64,000 nt of DNA. Source: Hibiscus mutabilis. Its lineage: Eukaryota; Streptophyta; Magnoliopsida; Malvales; Malvaceae. The notes under the pieces were generated by a model that was not told where the DNA came from, did not search any database, and saw nothing but the letters and a program-made list of their open reading frames with translations. How positions within the stretch are numbered: position 1 is the first letter of the stretch; each line of letters begins with the position of its first letter. A program made the translations under genes and the position numbers. Of this stretch, positions 24,094 through 35,113 are shown in pieces. The stretch spans positions 1 through 64,000 of the forward strand of contig JAGYYJ010001692.1 in NCBI GenBank assembly GCA_019671005.1. The letters run 5' to 3'.

Positions 24094-24173
24094 ACAAGTA
24101 CAACCCTATTGATCTCGTCGTTTCTCCCACATACCACATGCCTTTGCTCTTTTCAACTCCAATTTTTCCACCG

Positions 24174-24180
24174 TATAAAT
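24174..24180 (+). promoter_or_regulatory. TATA box of the SAUR gene
   Basis: TATAAAT 77 bp before the ATG at 24,257, the usual spacing for a short plant leader. The leader is CT-rich. Confidence 0.65.
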
Positions 24181-24256
24181 ACCCTTTACACCTCCACCCC
24201 TTCCTCCACCACCTTGCTTTCTCCAAAAACCCTCAAGTGATCTGAATAAAAGATCC

Positions 24257-24553
24257 ATGGCTATCAAGAAACCAAACAAATTCCCTCAGACAGCGGCCAT
24301 CAAACGGATTGTGAAAAAGTGCTCGAGTTTCGGCAAGAAACACGGTTGTGATGATGTACCTAAAGGCCACTTTGTGGTCTATGTCGGAGAGAACAGGAGC
24401 AGATACATAATCCCGATATCATGGCTGGATCACCCTGAGTTCCAATACTTGCTTCAAAGAGCTGAAGAGGAGTTCGGGTTTAGCCACGACTTAGGCCTTA
24501 CCATTCCGTGCGAAGAAGTCGTTTTTTCATCTCTGACGGCCATGATCGGATGA
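24257..24553 (+). CDS. SAUR-like auxin-responsive protein (98 aa)
   Basis: An intronless 98-codon gene, the normal structure and length for small auxin-up RNA genes. The variable N-terminus begins MAIKKPNKFPQTAAIKRIVK. The SAUR core follows at residues of about 35-95, with DVPKGHFVVYVGENRSRYI, ISWLDHPEFQYLLQRAEEE and the C-terminal GLTIPCEEVVFSSLTAMIG. This pattern matches the SAUR50-like clade. A short acidic insert usual between GKK and DVPKGH in that clade is missing. SAURs of this group inhibit type 2C.D phosphatases and so activate plasma-membrane H+-ATPase during cell expansion (established for the family). Regulation by auxin is expected but not shown here. Confidence 0.93.
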   Translation: MAIKKPNKFPQTAAIKRIVKKCSSFGKKHGCDDVPKGHFVVYVGENRSRYIIPISWLDHPEFQYLLQRAEEEFGFSHDLGLTIPCEEVVFSSLTAMIG

Positions 24554-25341
24554 TGAAAGATTCCGAATTTGCTTCATTGCAGTCATTATATATGTATACG
24601 TACCCTTATGCATGACTCACGAGTGGTTATGACTGCAACTTATTGACATTTTCTTCTTTTGATTCTTCAAATTTGTATATTATGCATTCTCTCAAATGGC
24701 ACGTTGGGAAACTCCATGTTTTTTTTTGTCACTTGAATCAAAAGATGTACTAAATGGAGTTGATTTCGCGGAGTTTAAGGTTCTCTTGCAAACACTGTCT
24801 GCTTGCATTGGTTACTGGTTTAGGTCACCATACTGCAAAATTATCTGTTAAGTTTAGCTTTATTTATTTGGTGCCTTAGAACATTTGAGTCTTTGTATTG
24901 TTCGATATAAGAACTCAAAGATCGTGAATTCGAACGCGTTTAAACATACATTATACTCACATTTTTGCCATTAACGATGAGACAAAGCTCACATGTGCTT
25001 ACTTTGAGTGGAAGAAAAAGGAGGGGGTGAACTTTACAGAAAAAAATCCAATTATTTAGATCTTGAAAATAGGAAATGATTGCCAACTCAACTGATCTTG
25101 TTTCATTTCAAATTAATGTTTACACTGTTGATTGATAGTGAAGTCCCATCTATGGCAAGATCTTTTTGGAAGAAGGATCTAGATTGAAATATGTTGGATA
25201 ATTTGTTTCCTTTGATCAAAGACTGAAACAGCAACCACCTGTCCATCCCATTGTAATAAGTAATAACTGGAACATGGAGTCGTTTCATTTGGTATAGTTG
25301 ATGGTTTCTCCTAGCTGCCATGTATTATAGAGTCTAGTTCA
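24554..25341. other. SAUR 3' region and intergenic DNA
   Basis: No further gene seen. Transcript-destabilising DST elements are usual in SAUR 3' regions, but I could not identify one with confidence. Confidence 0.4.
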
Positions 25342-25349
25342 CCAATATT

Positions 25350-26212
25350 TAGGGATGACAGACAGGTATAGTTTCGCGAATTTCGCATCGCATTCGCCTC
25401 AGTTGGGGTGGGGATGGGTATGAGTTCAGTGGGTAGTGGGCGGGTGTGGATGTAAAAAGTCATACCCATCGTGGGTAGTGGGTAGGTGATGAGTTTGAGA
25501 CCTTACCCGCACCGTATCCGCCCGCCCACTAACTACCCACCATATGAATTTTGAACCATTTATATTTGTAGACTTTAATCATGCCTTATTATGGTGTTTT
25601 ATGTACTAAGATATTGGTTTGTTTTAAAATCTACATTAATCCTTAAGTTTGTAGACTTTGAATCAATTAATTTAGTTTAAAAATGATAGTTTATAATCAA
25701 GCTTGTATTCATTTGTTTAAGATCGAGTTTGAATTAATCAGGTTGTAATATTGTAATATGTGTGGTTAAGTAAAATTTATATAAGTGTAAATATGCTTTA
25801 GTTAAGTTAAATATAGTTAATTAGTTAGTTGTAGTTAAGTAGAAATTATACCAGTAAAAATGTAATTTAGTTAAGTTATCGATCGTTAGTTAGTTGTAAT
25901 TAAATTTATACCGGTGTAAATGTATTATATATATACACTTGATTAATTAGTAAAGTATGCGAAGTTGTACTCTTCTTTACAAAAGTAAATGGTTTATTTT
26001 TACATAATTCGATATTAGTGGTTGCTTGTAGGGGAATACGGATTGGGTGGTAGGTGTCCAGTTGGGTAGTGGCTGTAGGGATGGATTTGAGAATGTACCC
26101 ACGTGGGCGGGTGTGGATTTGAAAATTGTACCCGTCATGGGTAGTGGGTAGGTGGTGGATATAAGGATGGGGGAGGGGGTATCCGCACCCGCCCGCCCGT
26201 TTGCCATCCCTA
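25350..26212. mobile_element. Non-autonomous hAT element (863 bp, 8-bp target duplication)
   Basis: The 8-bp target duplication CCAATATT is perfect at 25,342-25,349 and 26,213-26,220. The ends are TAGGGATGACA and its inverse TTGCCATCCCTA (TAGGGATGGCAA), a terminus typical of Ac-like hAT elements. Both subterminal regions are rich in GGGTAGTGGG and GGGCGGGTG motifs (25,410-25,530 and 26,040-26,200), the sort of short repeats hAT transposases bind. There is no transposase ORF; the ORFs on the minus strand are composition artefacts. Confidence 0.9.
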
Positions 26213-26264
26213 CCAATATTGACTACATCCATTCGATATTAACATTTTTTATATTAAGATTAAT

Positions 26265-26510
26265 ATTTGATACATCGTTAGTGTAAAAAAAATTACACAA
26301 TCGTGCTTATTTTTAAGCCTAAATTTAAAATCTAAATTTCTAACCTTAAACCCCTAAAAATTTAACCACAAACCTTAAACCTTAAATTCTAACAATAAAT
26401 TCTAAATTTTACACCTTATAACCTAAACTCCTAACATCTAAACCCTAAACTAAAACTTTAAATCCCTAAATAATCTCGCTTGTGAAAACTTTATTTTCCA
26501 CCACTGATGT
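26265..26510. mobile_element. MITE-like element with telomere-like core
   Basis: Inverted ends ATACATCGTTAGTG (about 26,270) and CACCACTGATGTAT (about 26,500) enclose 26,330-26,470, a degenerate CCCTAAA/CCTTAAA tract. No target duplication is clear. The same type of core recurs at several places in the window. Confidence 0.5.
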
Positions 26511-27012
26511 ATAGGATAATAATCCTTTATATTAATATTAATACACTTTTACATACAACAAAATTGTTTTATTTTCAAGTACACAGAAAAGAACAGTAGA
26601 CTTCTAAACATGGGTATGAGTTTGGTAATCTAAACTGACAAACAAGTTTTGTTTTGGATTGAAAAATATGATAGCTAGAAAATATTTTATGTAAAAAGAA
26701 TATTTTTTAAAAAAAATTATCCAATGATAAATACTGATTGGGTGATAAAAATTTAATATCTCTGCTTTTATATAGATTAATTCATGAAATTAATTTTGAA
26801 ACGAATAGACTTAAACAAAGTCAAATGTTCAAATTTTGATTGTGAATGAAATAAATTTGGTTGGTAAAATCACATCCATAATGAAACTCTGGATTATTGA
26901 AGGCAAATTTTGGGGAATAATCTCATCCCAAACTAAAATTGGGATGTAAGGCGCGAACTATAGAAAAAATTATAGTTTTTTTTTTAATTTTTTATTATTA
27001 AAAATTTAAATT

Positions 27013-27150
27013 GCTACTAAGGTGGCGTCTTCATTAAAGAGTGGCTATTGAGCCGGTAATCCAGCCAATTACTGCAGCATTGACTTGGGTAGCGGTAAAG
27101 GCGCAGTAGTTATGCCTATTTAAGTGAGGTCGCCACCTGTAGGTGGCGTC
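27013..27150. repeat. Left subterminal GGTGGCGTC motifs of the MULE
   Basis: AAGGTGGCGTCTTCA near 27,018 and CGCCACCTGTAGGTGGCGTC near 27,131 form inverted copies of the same 10-mer. They precede the PMD gene and are counterparts of the richer set at the right end. Confidence 0.7.
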
Positions 27151-27879
27151 CTCACCTGAATTTTGCCTATAAATTGAAACGACAGAATGCGTAGCGTAGG
27201 CAAAAAAATTGGTGAGGGAGAGGTTTTTTGTGTGTAGAGAGTTTAGGGAAAGAGTTTTTGATTGCTATTAAATTGGGTATGTAATTTTTTAGTTGATTTA
27301 TAAATTATTTGATTTGTTATGAATAATATATTTATTTATCTTATTAATTTTTTTGCAGGAGGTTTCAGGGGACGCATTTGGAGCACATTTTCGTTGATTA
27401 GGTACTTATTTTTTTTAATTTATATAATTTAAAAATAATTAATGTAGATATATAGTATGTTGTAGATAGATATGTACAAAGATTTTATTTTATGGTAATA
27501 ATAATTATAGAATTATTAATTTATGCATATTTTCCCATGTTTTTAGGATAATAACAATAAGGATTGAATGTTTTTAGGAATTTATATTAATGTAGCTATG
27601 TAGAGTTTATTATAAAATTATTAATGTATGCATTAGAAATTATTGAGGATAATAATAATTTTGATTGAATTTTTTAGGAATTTTTTATTAATGCTATATA
27701 GAGTAAAATGTTATTTATATTATTAAGTATAGTAATTTGGTATATTAAATTTTTATTGTTTTATAAATTATTTGATTTGTATTATTAATAAATTATATAT
27801 AGAATTATTATTATAATTTGAATTATTTTAATTTGTAGAATTTAAAAATAATTAATAAGCTAGAATGTTAAATGTTTAG

Positions 27880-28490
27880 ATAATTATATTCGACAACAAA
27901 AATTAGTCATTTATAGGTATATTCGAATAAAATTTCAAATAGAATGGTGTCTAATAAATGAAGTCATATATAGGTATATTCGAATAAAATTTCAAATAGA
28001 AGGGTGTCTAATAAATAAAGTCATATATATATGTATATTCTAATAAATTTTTAAATGAAAAATGTATATTCGAATTTATGATAATGTGGAAAGATATATA
28101 GATTTTGAATAAATTAATAACAATATATTTTAGGAGTAAAGGTATATTCGAGAAAAAGTTTAGTATAACTAGTCGAATTATTTTCGAATAAAGTTATAAT
28201 GTCAGTAGTAATAAAATATTTTTGGATATTTTAATATATAAATAAGAATAATTATAGGTATATTCGAGAACAAAAATTAGTATAATTAAGGGAACATATT
28301 CGAATAATTCTAGGTATATTCGAGAACAAAAATTAGTATAATTAAGAGAACCATATTCGAATAATTATAGGTATAGTCGAGAACAAAAATTAGAATAATT
28401 AAGGAAACCATATTCAAATAAAATTTCAAATAGAATGGTGTCTAATAAATAAAATCATATATTGGTATATTCGAATAAAATTATAAATAT
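27880..28490 (+). repeat. Imperfect repeats upstream of the PMD coding start
   Basis: TAGGTATATTCGA is repeated about eight times. Its variants continue either AATAAAATTTCAAATAGAA plus GGTGTCTAATAAAT, or GAACAAAAATTAGTATAATT. Units are roughly 50-60 bp and partly tandem. The stretch is AT-rich, non-coding, and lies inside the MULE between its left end and the PMD gene. Confidence 0.7.
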
Positions 28491-28529
28491 TAATAATCAA
28501 AGTAGTTGGTGTGCAGATAAATTTAAGAT

Positions 28530-30496
28530 ATGGCGTCTGATCAGTTGTTGCAGTTGGACTATATGTACATTTCATCTTATATCGGCGTAAGTAATTTATA
28601 ACTTATTTATTTATCTTCAAGTAAGTAATGTATGTCAGTTGTACAATGTTATTAATTAAAATTAATTTATTCCATGCATGACGATCAATATTGCTTTCGT
28701 CGTCGGGGGACGATGATGGAGGAACCATCTGGTCGCATTGTTCGTCACTTACAGCAGGCAAGATTTTATAATGCGACATTTTTGCGTGGCTATAAGGTGG
28801 TCCCGGGGTTGATAACTGCGTTAATTGAACGCTAGAGACCAGAGACCCATACGTTTCATTTTTCATTCGGGGAGTGCACGATAACCCTCCAAGATGTAGC
28901 TTTATATCTTGGTGTCTCCATAAATGGGAATGCGGTCGTGGGGCAGAATAACTACAACGTCTATGTGATGTGCAACCATTTCCTCGGGAAAGTTCCTTCA
29001 GAAACCGACATGAAAGAGTTACGTGTGAAGCTAACCTGGTTGGAGAATGCATTCAGGGTAACCGATGACTCAACCCGTGAAGAAGTTGAATGTGCAGCAC
29101 GTGCCTATATCCTGCAGCTCATTGGTGGGGTATTGATGTCGGATATGCAGTATCTACCACTGCTGGAAAGTTTTACCCAAGTTCGTTCTTATAGCTGGGG
29201 CTCTGCGATATTGGTGGTCTTATACCATGAAATGTGCAAGGCTGTTATTGTTAGAAATGGGAATAAGATATCCGATATTGGTGGATTTCTTATCTTACTA
29301 CAGTCTTGGGCGTGGTATCGATTGTCATATTTGACACCTATTGTCAATAACCTAGTTGAGTTTCCACTTGCTGGAAGGTAATACTAAAATAAAAATTTAT
29401 TATGTGTATATTTTTATTAAAATTATTTCAAATTACTAAATATCATATTTTCGGTTTCCCTGTAGGTAGCGACATGATTTGAGAAAAGCGGGAATAGTGC
29501 ACAATGACGTTGTTGACGTGAGACTGAAGATCGAATCTGAAGGGAAAAATTAGGTATGAAAGTTGGTTTAAAGTACAGTCTTGCATACCCGAATATTTGT
29601 AGATGTTAATATAAATTTTTTTACAGTTTATTTAGATGTTGTACGACGATGCAGAAGTACAGTCTTGCGTACCCCAATATGTGTGGGAGGATGCTACATT
29701 TTGGGGTGTAGTTGTATAGTTGATCCATTTTTTGGTGGTTGAGTATCAGTGTGTTGATAGAATGTTGCGACAGTTTTGGCATCATCAACCTGTTCCCGGT
29801 CCTCTGATTGATCTCAAAGATATTCACACAGGAGAACAAAAAATTAGGTTTGATGATAACTGGAGGCGTAAGCAAGAAAGCTTCATTGCTCGTTGGAACA
29901 ACCGAAACTTATATGTGCCAACTAATGTGACTCCAATCCAGGAAGATGATTTTCGTGACTATTCGGACTACATAGAATAGTTTTATAACAACGAAAAACC
30001 ATCCTTAACACCCATCAAAGTGAGTTAGAGATGGCATGCAGAGCGTAGGTACTCCTATCAGCATGAAGCCGGTTCGTCTGAGCATATGGAGAACCTGCAG
30101 CTGCCACCAATTAATCTTGCAGATTGGTCATCAAGGAGTTCAGGTGTACCCTCAGGGCATGTAGGGGGAATATATGATTATGATAATCCATGGGATAGAG
30201 CATTGCAAAGATCTTAGATGTTCCGTTCCCAGCACACTGATGTTGGATCATCCGAAGTGAGTGCGTTTCAACAACCACCTTCATACTTGCCTAGTCCGCC
30301 CTTTTCCACTCCGTTATGTGCTAAAGATATGTACGCGACACCACATTCTATGCGGATGTTGGATGACCACCCAGGTGAGGACGAGTAGAATCTAGAGGAC
30401 CCGCAATTGCCACAGAGGATGGCTCAACCCCCACGACGGCATGATCAGACATCTTCCCTGCACAGACAAGAGTTACCGAGGATGAAGAGAAAATAA
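28530..30496 (+). pseudogene. Plant mobile domain (PMD, MAIN/MAIL-like) pseudogene inside the MULE
   Basis: The start MASDQLLQLDYMYISSYIG (28,530) runs to a donor GGC|GTAAGT. The next exon begins near 28,700 (MEEPSGRIVRHLQQA). The family signature follows: ERxRPETHTFHFSFGECTIT, LQDVALYLGVSINGNAVVG, and later PQYVWEDATFWG and RMLRQFWHHQPVPGP. It ends with LPRMKRK and TAA at 30,494-30,496. An intron lies at about 29,380-29,465. Stops occur where the family has Trp or similar: TAG 28,833-28,835, TAG 29,467-29,469 and others near 29,555, 29,630 and 29,716. PMD proteins act in gene silencing and meristem maintenance (MAIN, MAIL1); many plant PMD copies are transposon-borne. Function of this copy is lost unless there is readthrough. 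Confidence 0.85.
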
Positions 30497-30747
30497 GATT
30501 TTTTTTCTATTTGGGATTTAATAATGTTTTTTAAACCTTTTATTTGGAACGATTTGAGTTGTTAATATTTGGGATATTTGGACTTTTATATATTTTATAT
30601 TATGTCGGTTTAACATTTGGCTTGTAATTGGAATTTATTTTGTTATTATGGAATAAACGCACTTAATTTTAAAATGTTCCGTTACTTTATTAATTAAAGT
30701 TTACAAAAGCAATCAAAATAAGGCATAAATAATAAATCCCAAACAAA

Positions 30748-32949
30748 TTATTGTGACGGCCCGACACGATAGTTGGGACAATTCGGACATTTATCTCTCG
30801 TGTGACTGACCCTCGGCAAAATCTATAATACCTAATTTGAACTCCCTCTCGATCATCCTGATCATCCATACTAGTATGGATGCGTGAGGAAGTCGGTCGA
30901 CCCTTTAGCTTTCTTCGAAGACTGAGATTTGGTAACTATTCTTCGTATATTGGATATGTTGGCTAATATTCCTGATTTAGAATCATCCTAAACATAGGCC
31001 TGTAGATATTTGACATAGTTTGTAGCTTAAAACAATCATCCACCAACGTATATAGGTTTATACGGACATGCATGTATGCGGTGATTGCGTGAGAGCATGG
31101 GTATCTATATGCCTAAAAATAGCTGCAGTCACACCATGTCAGATTCATGTTTACTCGGAACAATTTGTGCTCGTTCGGCCATACCTGGGCTTGGACATTA
31201 AATTCAGCATCATTGGGGTCGAAGGAATCCACTCTCATTGAGGTTGCATCATCTTCAAGTTTCTACATACTCTTTTTGGGAGTTTTAGACCACTCTTGTC
31301 CTCTATTTATTTGAGAGTTGACCTCCTTCCCTTTGTCGCACCATACTTTGCCCAGTCTAAAGTACGTCTTCCAAACAATACTGACAATTAGGAGATGCCG
31401 TATCCCTTTCAACACAGAGTTGATAGCCTCAGCAAGGTTAGTGGTCATATGGCCGTAACGTCGACCTTCATCATAGGCCTATGACCATCATTCCTTGGGA
31501 ATGTCAGCGACAAAATTATGAACATAGTGTCCATGCCTTATAAAACGTCTAAACTTCACATCGAACCTTGGCCGAACCGGTTCATATCCTGCTCGTAAAA
31601 ATATTAGTTAGTAAACGCAAGACAAAATATACATAAATAAATCAATAATTTAGACAATGACAAATTACATCTTACCTGTGTTTAAAATTTATTGACGAAT
31701 CTGATTGCTCCAGAACTGAGTCTTTGCATTGGCAGCAATATGTCGTGCACAGTAGGCTGGATAAGCATGTGGATGTCTCCATAAACTTCTGCGCCTATTG
31801 ATTACTAATAACAGTGCAAACCCTCTATCAGAAATCACACAAATCCCGTCCTCTTTGATTACATGTCGACGTAAATGATTCAAAAAGAATTCTCATCCCT
31901 CGGTATTTTTCTTTTCAACTATGGCAAAGGCTATTAGAAATATATTCATGTCTCCGTCTTGCGCCACAGCAAATGATGGAATGCCCATAATAACTTACTG
32001 AATATTCTTTTTCCGGGAATTACTTCACCTTGTAGTGTTACCGCCGGTAACATTTTGTACTCCACAGCAGTTCCCGGGATAAATATTTGCATTACTCGTA
32101 ATAGAGCATGTAACTCATTATATGATTTATCCCAATCGCCGTAAACAAGCGCCATCACCTTTTGCTTCGCCATCCACGCCTTATAGTAAGATGGGATGTA
32201 TCCAAGCTGTGCACGGATCGATGCTACCAACACTGAATGGTGATCCTCAGATTCTTCTCAACCAACAACTTTGTGTAAGCGCATATTAAATTAGAGTCAA
32301 GATTTATGTGATCCTATGAGATTGAAGTTATGGTACAAGAGTGTTGATCATTGAACCTTCTCACCTCCCACATCTTTTTTTCGTTTAATATACGAAACTC
32401 TTATCCTCCAGTTACATTTGCTCTTATAATTCAAGCACCTTAAGCAATATGTTCCGCTATCAGATTCAACAACGTAAGATTGCATATGGCGTCTGACGTA
32501 GTACTCCTTAATTGCTAACTGAGCATCTTTCTTTGTATTGAATTGAGCATTGAGTTCCAACTTTCTGTTGGTTGAAGCTGAAGAATGAGAAAATACACGT
32601 GCCTCATATTCTGGATCCCGCATTACAGCATAGTCCACCTTATACATGTGGATTGGAGGCACGTAAGCTGGAAGATTGGCTCCGGTTGTTAGGGCTCCGG
32701 TTGAACATAACCCCAAACCGGCAGCTCATCGGCCAATTTATATCTAGCAGACGCTGCTGCCCAAACATCTTCCTCAACGTTAAGATCATGGCCCTGAGCA
32801 GCAGCAGTCCTAAGAACATCAACATCATCAGTATCAAGCAACTCGACATTGTCATCTTCTGCCATTGGTATAACATTTTTGCCGTCCTCCCTGAAATCAT
32901 CAATTATTTCGTCCCAACAACCATAAACATTTTCGGTGTCACAATCCAT
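30748..32949 (-). pseudogene. mudrA-type Mutator transposase pseudogene
   Basis: Read on the minus strand, the start MDCDTENVYGCWDEI (32,949) follows a leader intron (acceptor TTTCAG about 18 bases before the ATG). An acidic N-terminus is followed by a frameshift near 32,700. The MuDR N-terminal DNA-binding domain covers about 32,380-32,560. Catalytic-core pieces are AQDGDMNIFLIAFAIVE (about 31,925-31,975, first Asp) and CVISDRG (about 31,830, second Asp). A SWIM-type CDC...YPCSHAIT lies at about 31,080-31,133. The C-terminal zinc knuckle ends in KCPNCPNYRVGPSQ and TAA at 30,748-30,750. At least two frameshifts and stops, some at Trp codons (TGG to TGA), inactivate it. MURA cuts and joins the element ends. 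Confidence 0.87.
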
Positions 32950-33179
32950 CGTGATATGAACTCTGCCTGAAATGTCAACATATTAGAAATACATTTTCAA
33001 AATACATTGTACCATACTGCAAAACTTAAATTTACTTACCTGATTTTAAAATATTCGATCACACCCAATAAGTCTCCAAAATCCTCCCCAAAACTCTCTC
33101 AAACCTTAAATTTTCAAAAACAAACAAAATAACAAAATGTCCATGGCAGTTTCTATATATATATATCCAGGGCTTGTCA

Positions 33180-33505
33180 TCATCTGCAGGTGGCGTCCAG
33201 ACCGAATAAAATTACAAAATTAGGATCACGTCGTCATCTGCAGATGGCATCCAAGGTTCAGATCGCCACCTGCAGATGGCGTCCTCACAGGAATCTTGCA
33301 GACCTGCACGCCATCTGCGCGTGGTGTCTTGTCCAGCCAGCTTTATTCGGCTGCCTCGGCTGACATATTTGACTGCAGCTGGCTGAGCTCGCTGGATTCA
33401 CGGCTCAAATATTGTAATTTAACTGAAGACATATGGCGTCTTGACCCAGGGTAAAAATTTAATAATAAAAAATTAAAAGACGCCATCTGCAGGTGGCGTC
33501 TTGAC
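33180..33505. repeat. Right subterminal GCCACCTGCAGATGGCGTC motif array of the MULE
   Basis: At least seven copies of ATCTGCAGGTGGCGTC or its inverse, with small changes, lie at about 33,183, 33,234, 33,263, 33,310, 33,430 and 33,480-33,500. Several are palindromic around CTGCAG. They stand between the right terminus and the mudrA leader, where transposase binding sites and the promoter are expected in MuDR-type elements. Confidence 0.75.
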
Positions 33506-33782
33506 CTGTTACTGTAGTTTTTTTGCCGTAGTTTCCCAAAATTCGGCCATCGCACCCCATTTTCCTAAAATTAGTTTGGGAAGGGATTATTCTCAAAAAA
33601 AGCCATTACTGAATTCAAATTAATAAACTAATGAATTAAATACCAATAATTATATAAAAAATGAATGGACTAATTTCAAAACTCCAAAGAGTACATGGAC
33701 CGAAGAAAAAGTCGGACCAAAATTTTATATCCGAAAATGGTTTGTTTTCTGGTTTGGATCATGGCAACACTTTATTTTCTTA

Positions 33783-33818
33783 AGCCCAAAACCCCGAAAA
33801 TCCAATCTAAAAACCCTA
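33783..33818 (+). promoter_or_regulatory. RPL8 promoter elements: site II-like and telo-box
   Basis: AGCCCA (33,783-33,788), the reverse complement of TGGGCT, is a site II-type motif. AAACCCTA (33,811-33,818) is a telo-box. Together they are the usual pair in plant ribosomal-protein promoters (TCP and AtPur-alpha type factors). The gene starts about 100 bp downstream after a CT-rich leader. The MULE ends at 33,604, only 310 bp before the ATG. Confidence 0.65.
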
Positions 33819-33913
33819 CCCCAAATCCCAACCTTCGACCCCCGTTTCACTAAGCTCTCTCCTCGTCCGCCAGCCAGAGAGAGGTCTCCTCCCACGCACA
33901 CACATTCTCCGAA

Positions 33914-35113
33914 ATGGGTCGTGTCATCCGAGCTCAGCGTAAGGGAGCGGGTTCAGTCTTCAAGGCCCACACCCACCACCGCAAGGGTCCCGCCCGTTTC
34001 CGCAGCCTCGATTTCGGCGAACGGAATGGCTACCTCAAGGGCGTAGTCACCGAAGTCATCCACGACCCGGGCCGTGGCGCTCCGTTAGCCCGCGTCGTCT
34101 TCCGTCACCCTTTCCGTTACAAGAAGCAGAAGGAATTGTTCGTTGCCGCCGAGGGTATGTACACCGGACAGTTTGTTTACTGTGGTAAGAAGGCTACTCT
34201 TGTGGTCGGAAATGTGTTGCCCCTTAGATCCATCCCGGAAGGAGCTGTTGTTTGCAACGTCGAACACCATGTTGGCGATCGCGGGGTTTTCGCTAGGGCT
34301 TCTGGTGACTACGCCATTGTTATTAGTCACAACCCTGATAATGATACCAGCAGGTCTTTCATTCTTACGCTGTTTTTTCTTTAATTTTAGTTTGAGTCTA
34401 TTTTATATGTGGATTAATCATAATTATACATTTTTGCTACAATCTAAGATTTACTGTGGATATCCTTGGTTAATTGTATGCATAGTTTATGAGAAAGAAA
34501 AGCAATACAATTAGTAGATAAAGGTTCCTTAATTCTTAACTAATGAAATGTAAACATGAAGAAAAAAAAAGCATCTCTCAAGCATAAGGACAATGATTTC
34601 AATCCATTATCCCTTTTCAGTTCGATTGGTACTGTTTAGGCGAGTATCTGTTATCACTGGTCTTTACATGTTAAATTTCATTCTCTTGTCGATGACTGCA
34701 TTTATCAATGAATTTTTTTTGCTTAATCATGACGATTTGGAGTAATTTGTTGTTTTGCCAATGCCTACAGGATCAAGCTTCCATCTGGTGCTAAGAAGAT
34801 TGTTCCGAGTGGCTGCCGTGCAATGATTGGCCAGGTTGCAGGGGGTGGTAGGACCGAGAAGCCTCTTCTTAAGGCTGGTAATGCTTATCACAAGTTTAGG
34901 GTGAAGAGGAACTGCTGGCCAAAGGTACGTGGTGTGGCTATGAACCCTGTCGAGCATCCCCATGGAGGTGGTAACCATCAACACATTGGTCATGCTAGTA
35001 CCGTTAGGCGTGATGCTCCTCCTGGACAGAAAGTTGGTCTCATTGCAGCTAGGAGGACTGGTAGGCTCAGAGGACAAGCTGCTGCTACGGCTGCCAAAGC
35101 TGATAAAGCTTAG
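33914..35113 (+). CDS. RPL8: 60S ribosomal protein L8 (uL2), 260 aa, two exons
   Basis: Exon 1 is 33,914-34,353 and exon 2 is 34,771-35,113. The donor is AGCAG|GTCTTT, the acceptor CCTACAG|GATCAAG, and the join is ...NDNDTSRIKLPSG. The protein begins MGRVIRAQRKGAGSVFKAHT and ends TAAKADKA. It matches eukaryotic uL2 along its whole length, including the conserved ...NPVEHPHGGGNHQHIGHAST loop with the histidine important for peptidyl-transferase activity in the family. It is one of the proteins at the peptidyl-transferase centre of the large subunit, in cytoplasmic ribosomes. The length is normal and the gene looks intact. The next gene is convergent, with stops 360 bp apart. Confidence 0.97.

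Larger units (their letters stand above)
26902..33604. mobile_element. Mutator-like element (MULE) carrying a PMD gene and mudrA (6.7 kb)
   Basis: The 9-bp target duplication reads ATTATTGAA (26,893-26,901) and ATTACTGAA (33,605-33,613), 8 of 9 matching. The element begins GGCAAATTTTGGGGAATAAT. Its right end, read inward on the minus strand, begins GGCTTTTTTTGAGAATAATC and continues with the shared CCCAAACTAA. Within are a rightward PMD gene and a leftward mudrA-type transposase. The genes are convergent, each starting near one terminus, the same plan as maize MuDR with mudrA and mudrB. Both genes contain stops, so this copy is not autonomous now. A 9-bp duplication, long inverted ends and MURA motifs are all Mutator features. 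Confidence 0.9.

Noticed and set aside
25906..26232. Two overlapping ORFs on the minus strand
   Set aside because: They read through GC-rich subterminal repeats of the hAT element; no family resemblance.
34085..34330. Antisense ORF within RPL8 exon 1
   Set aside because: A shadow of the conserved coding exon; no independent support.
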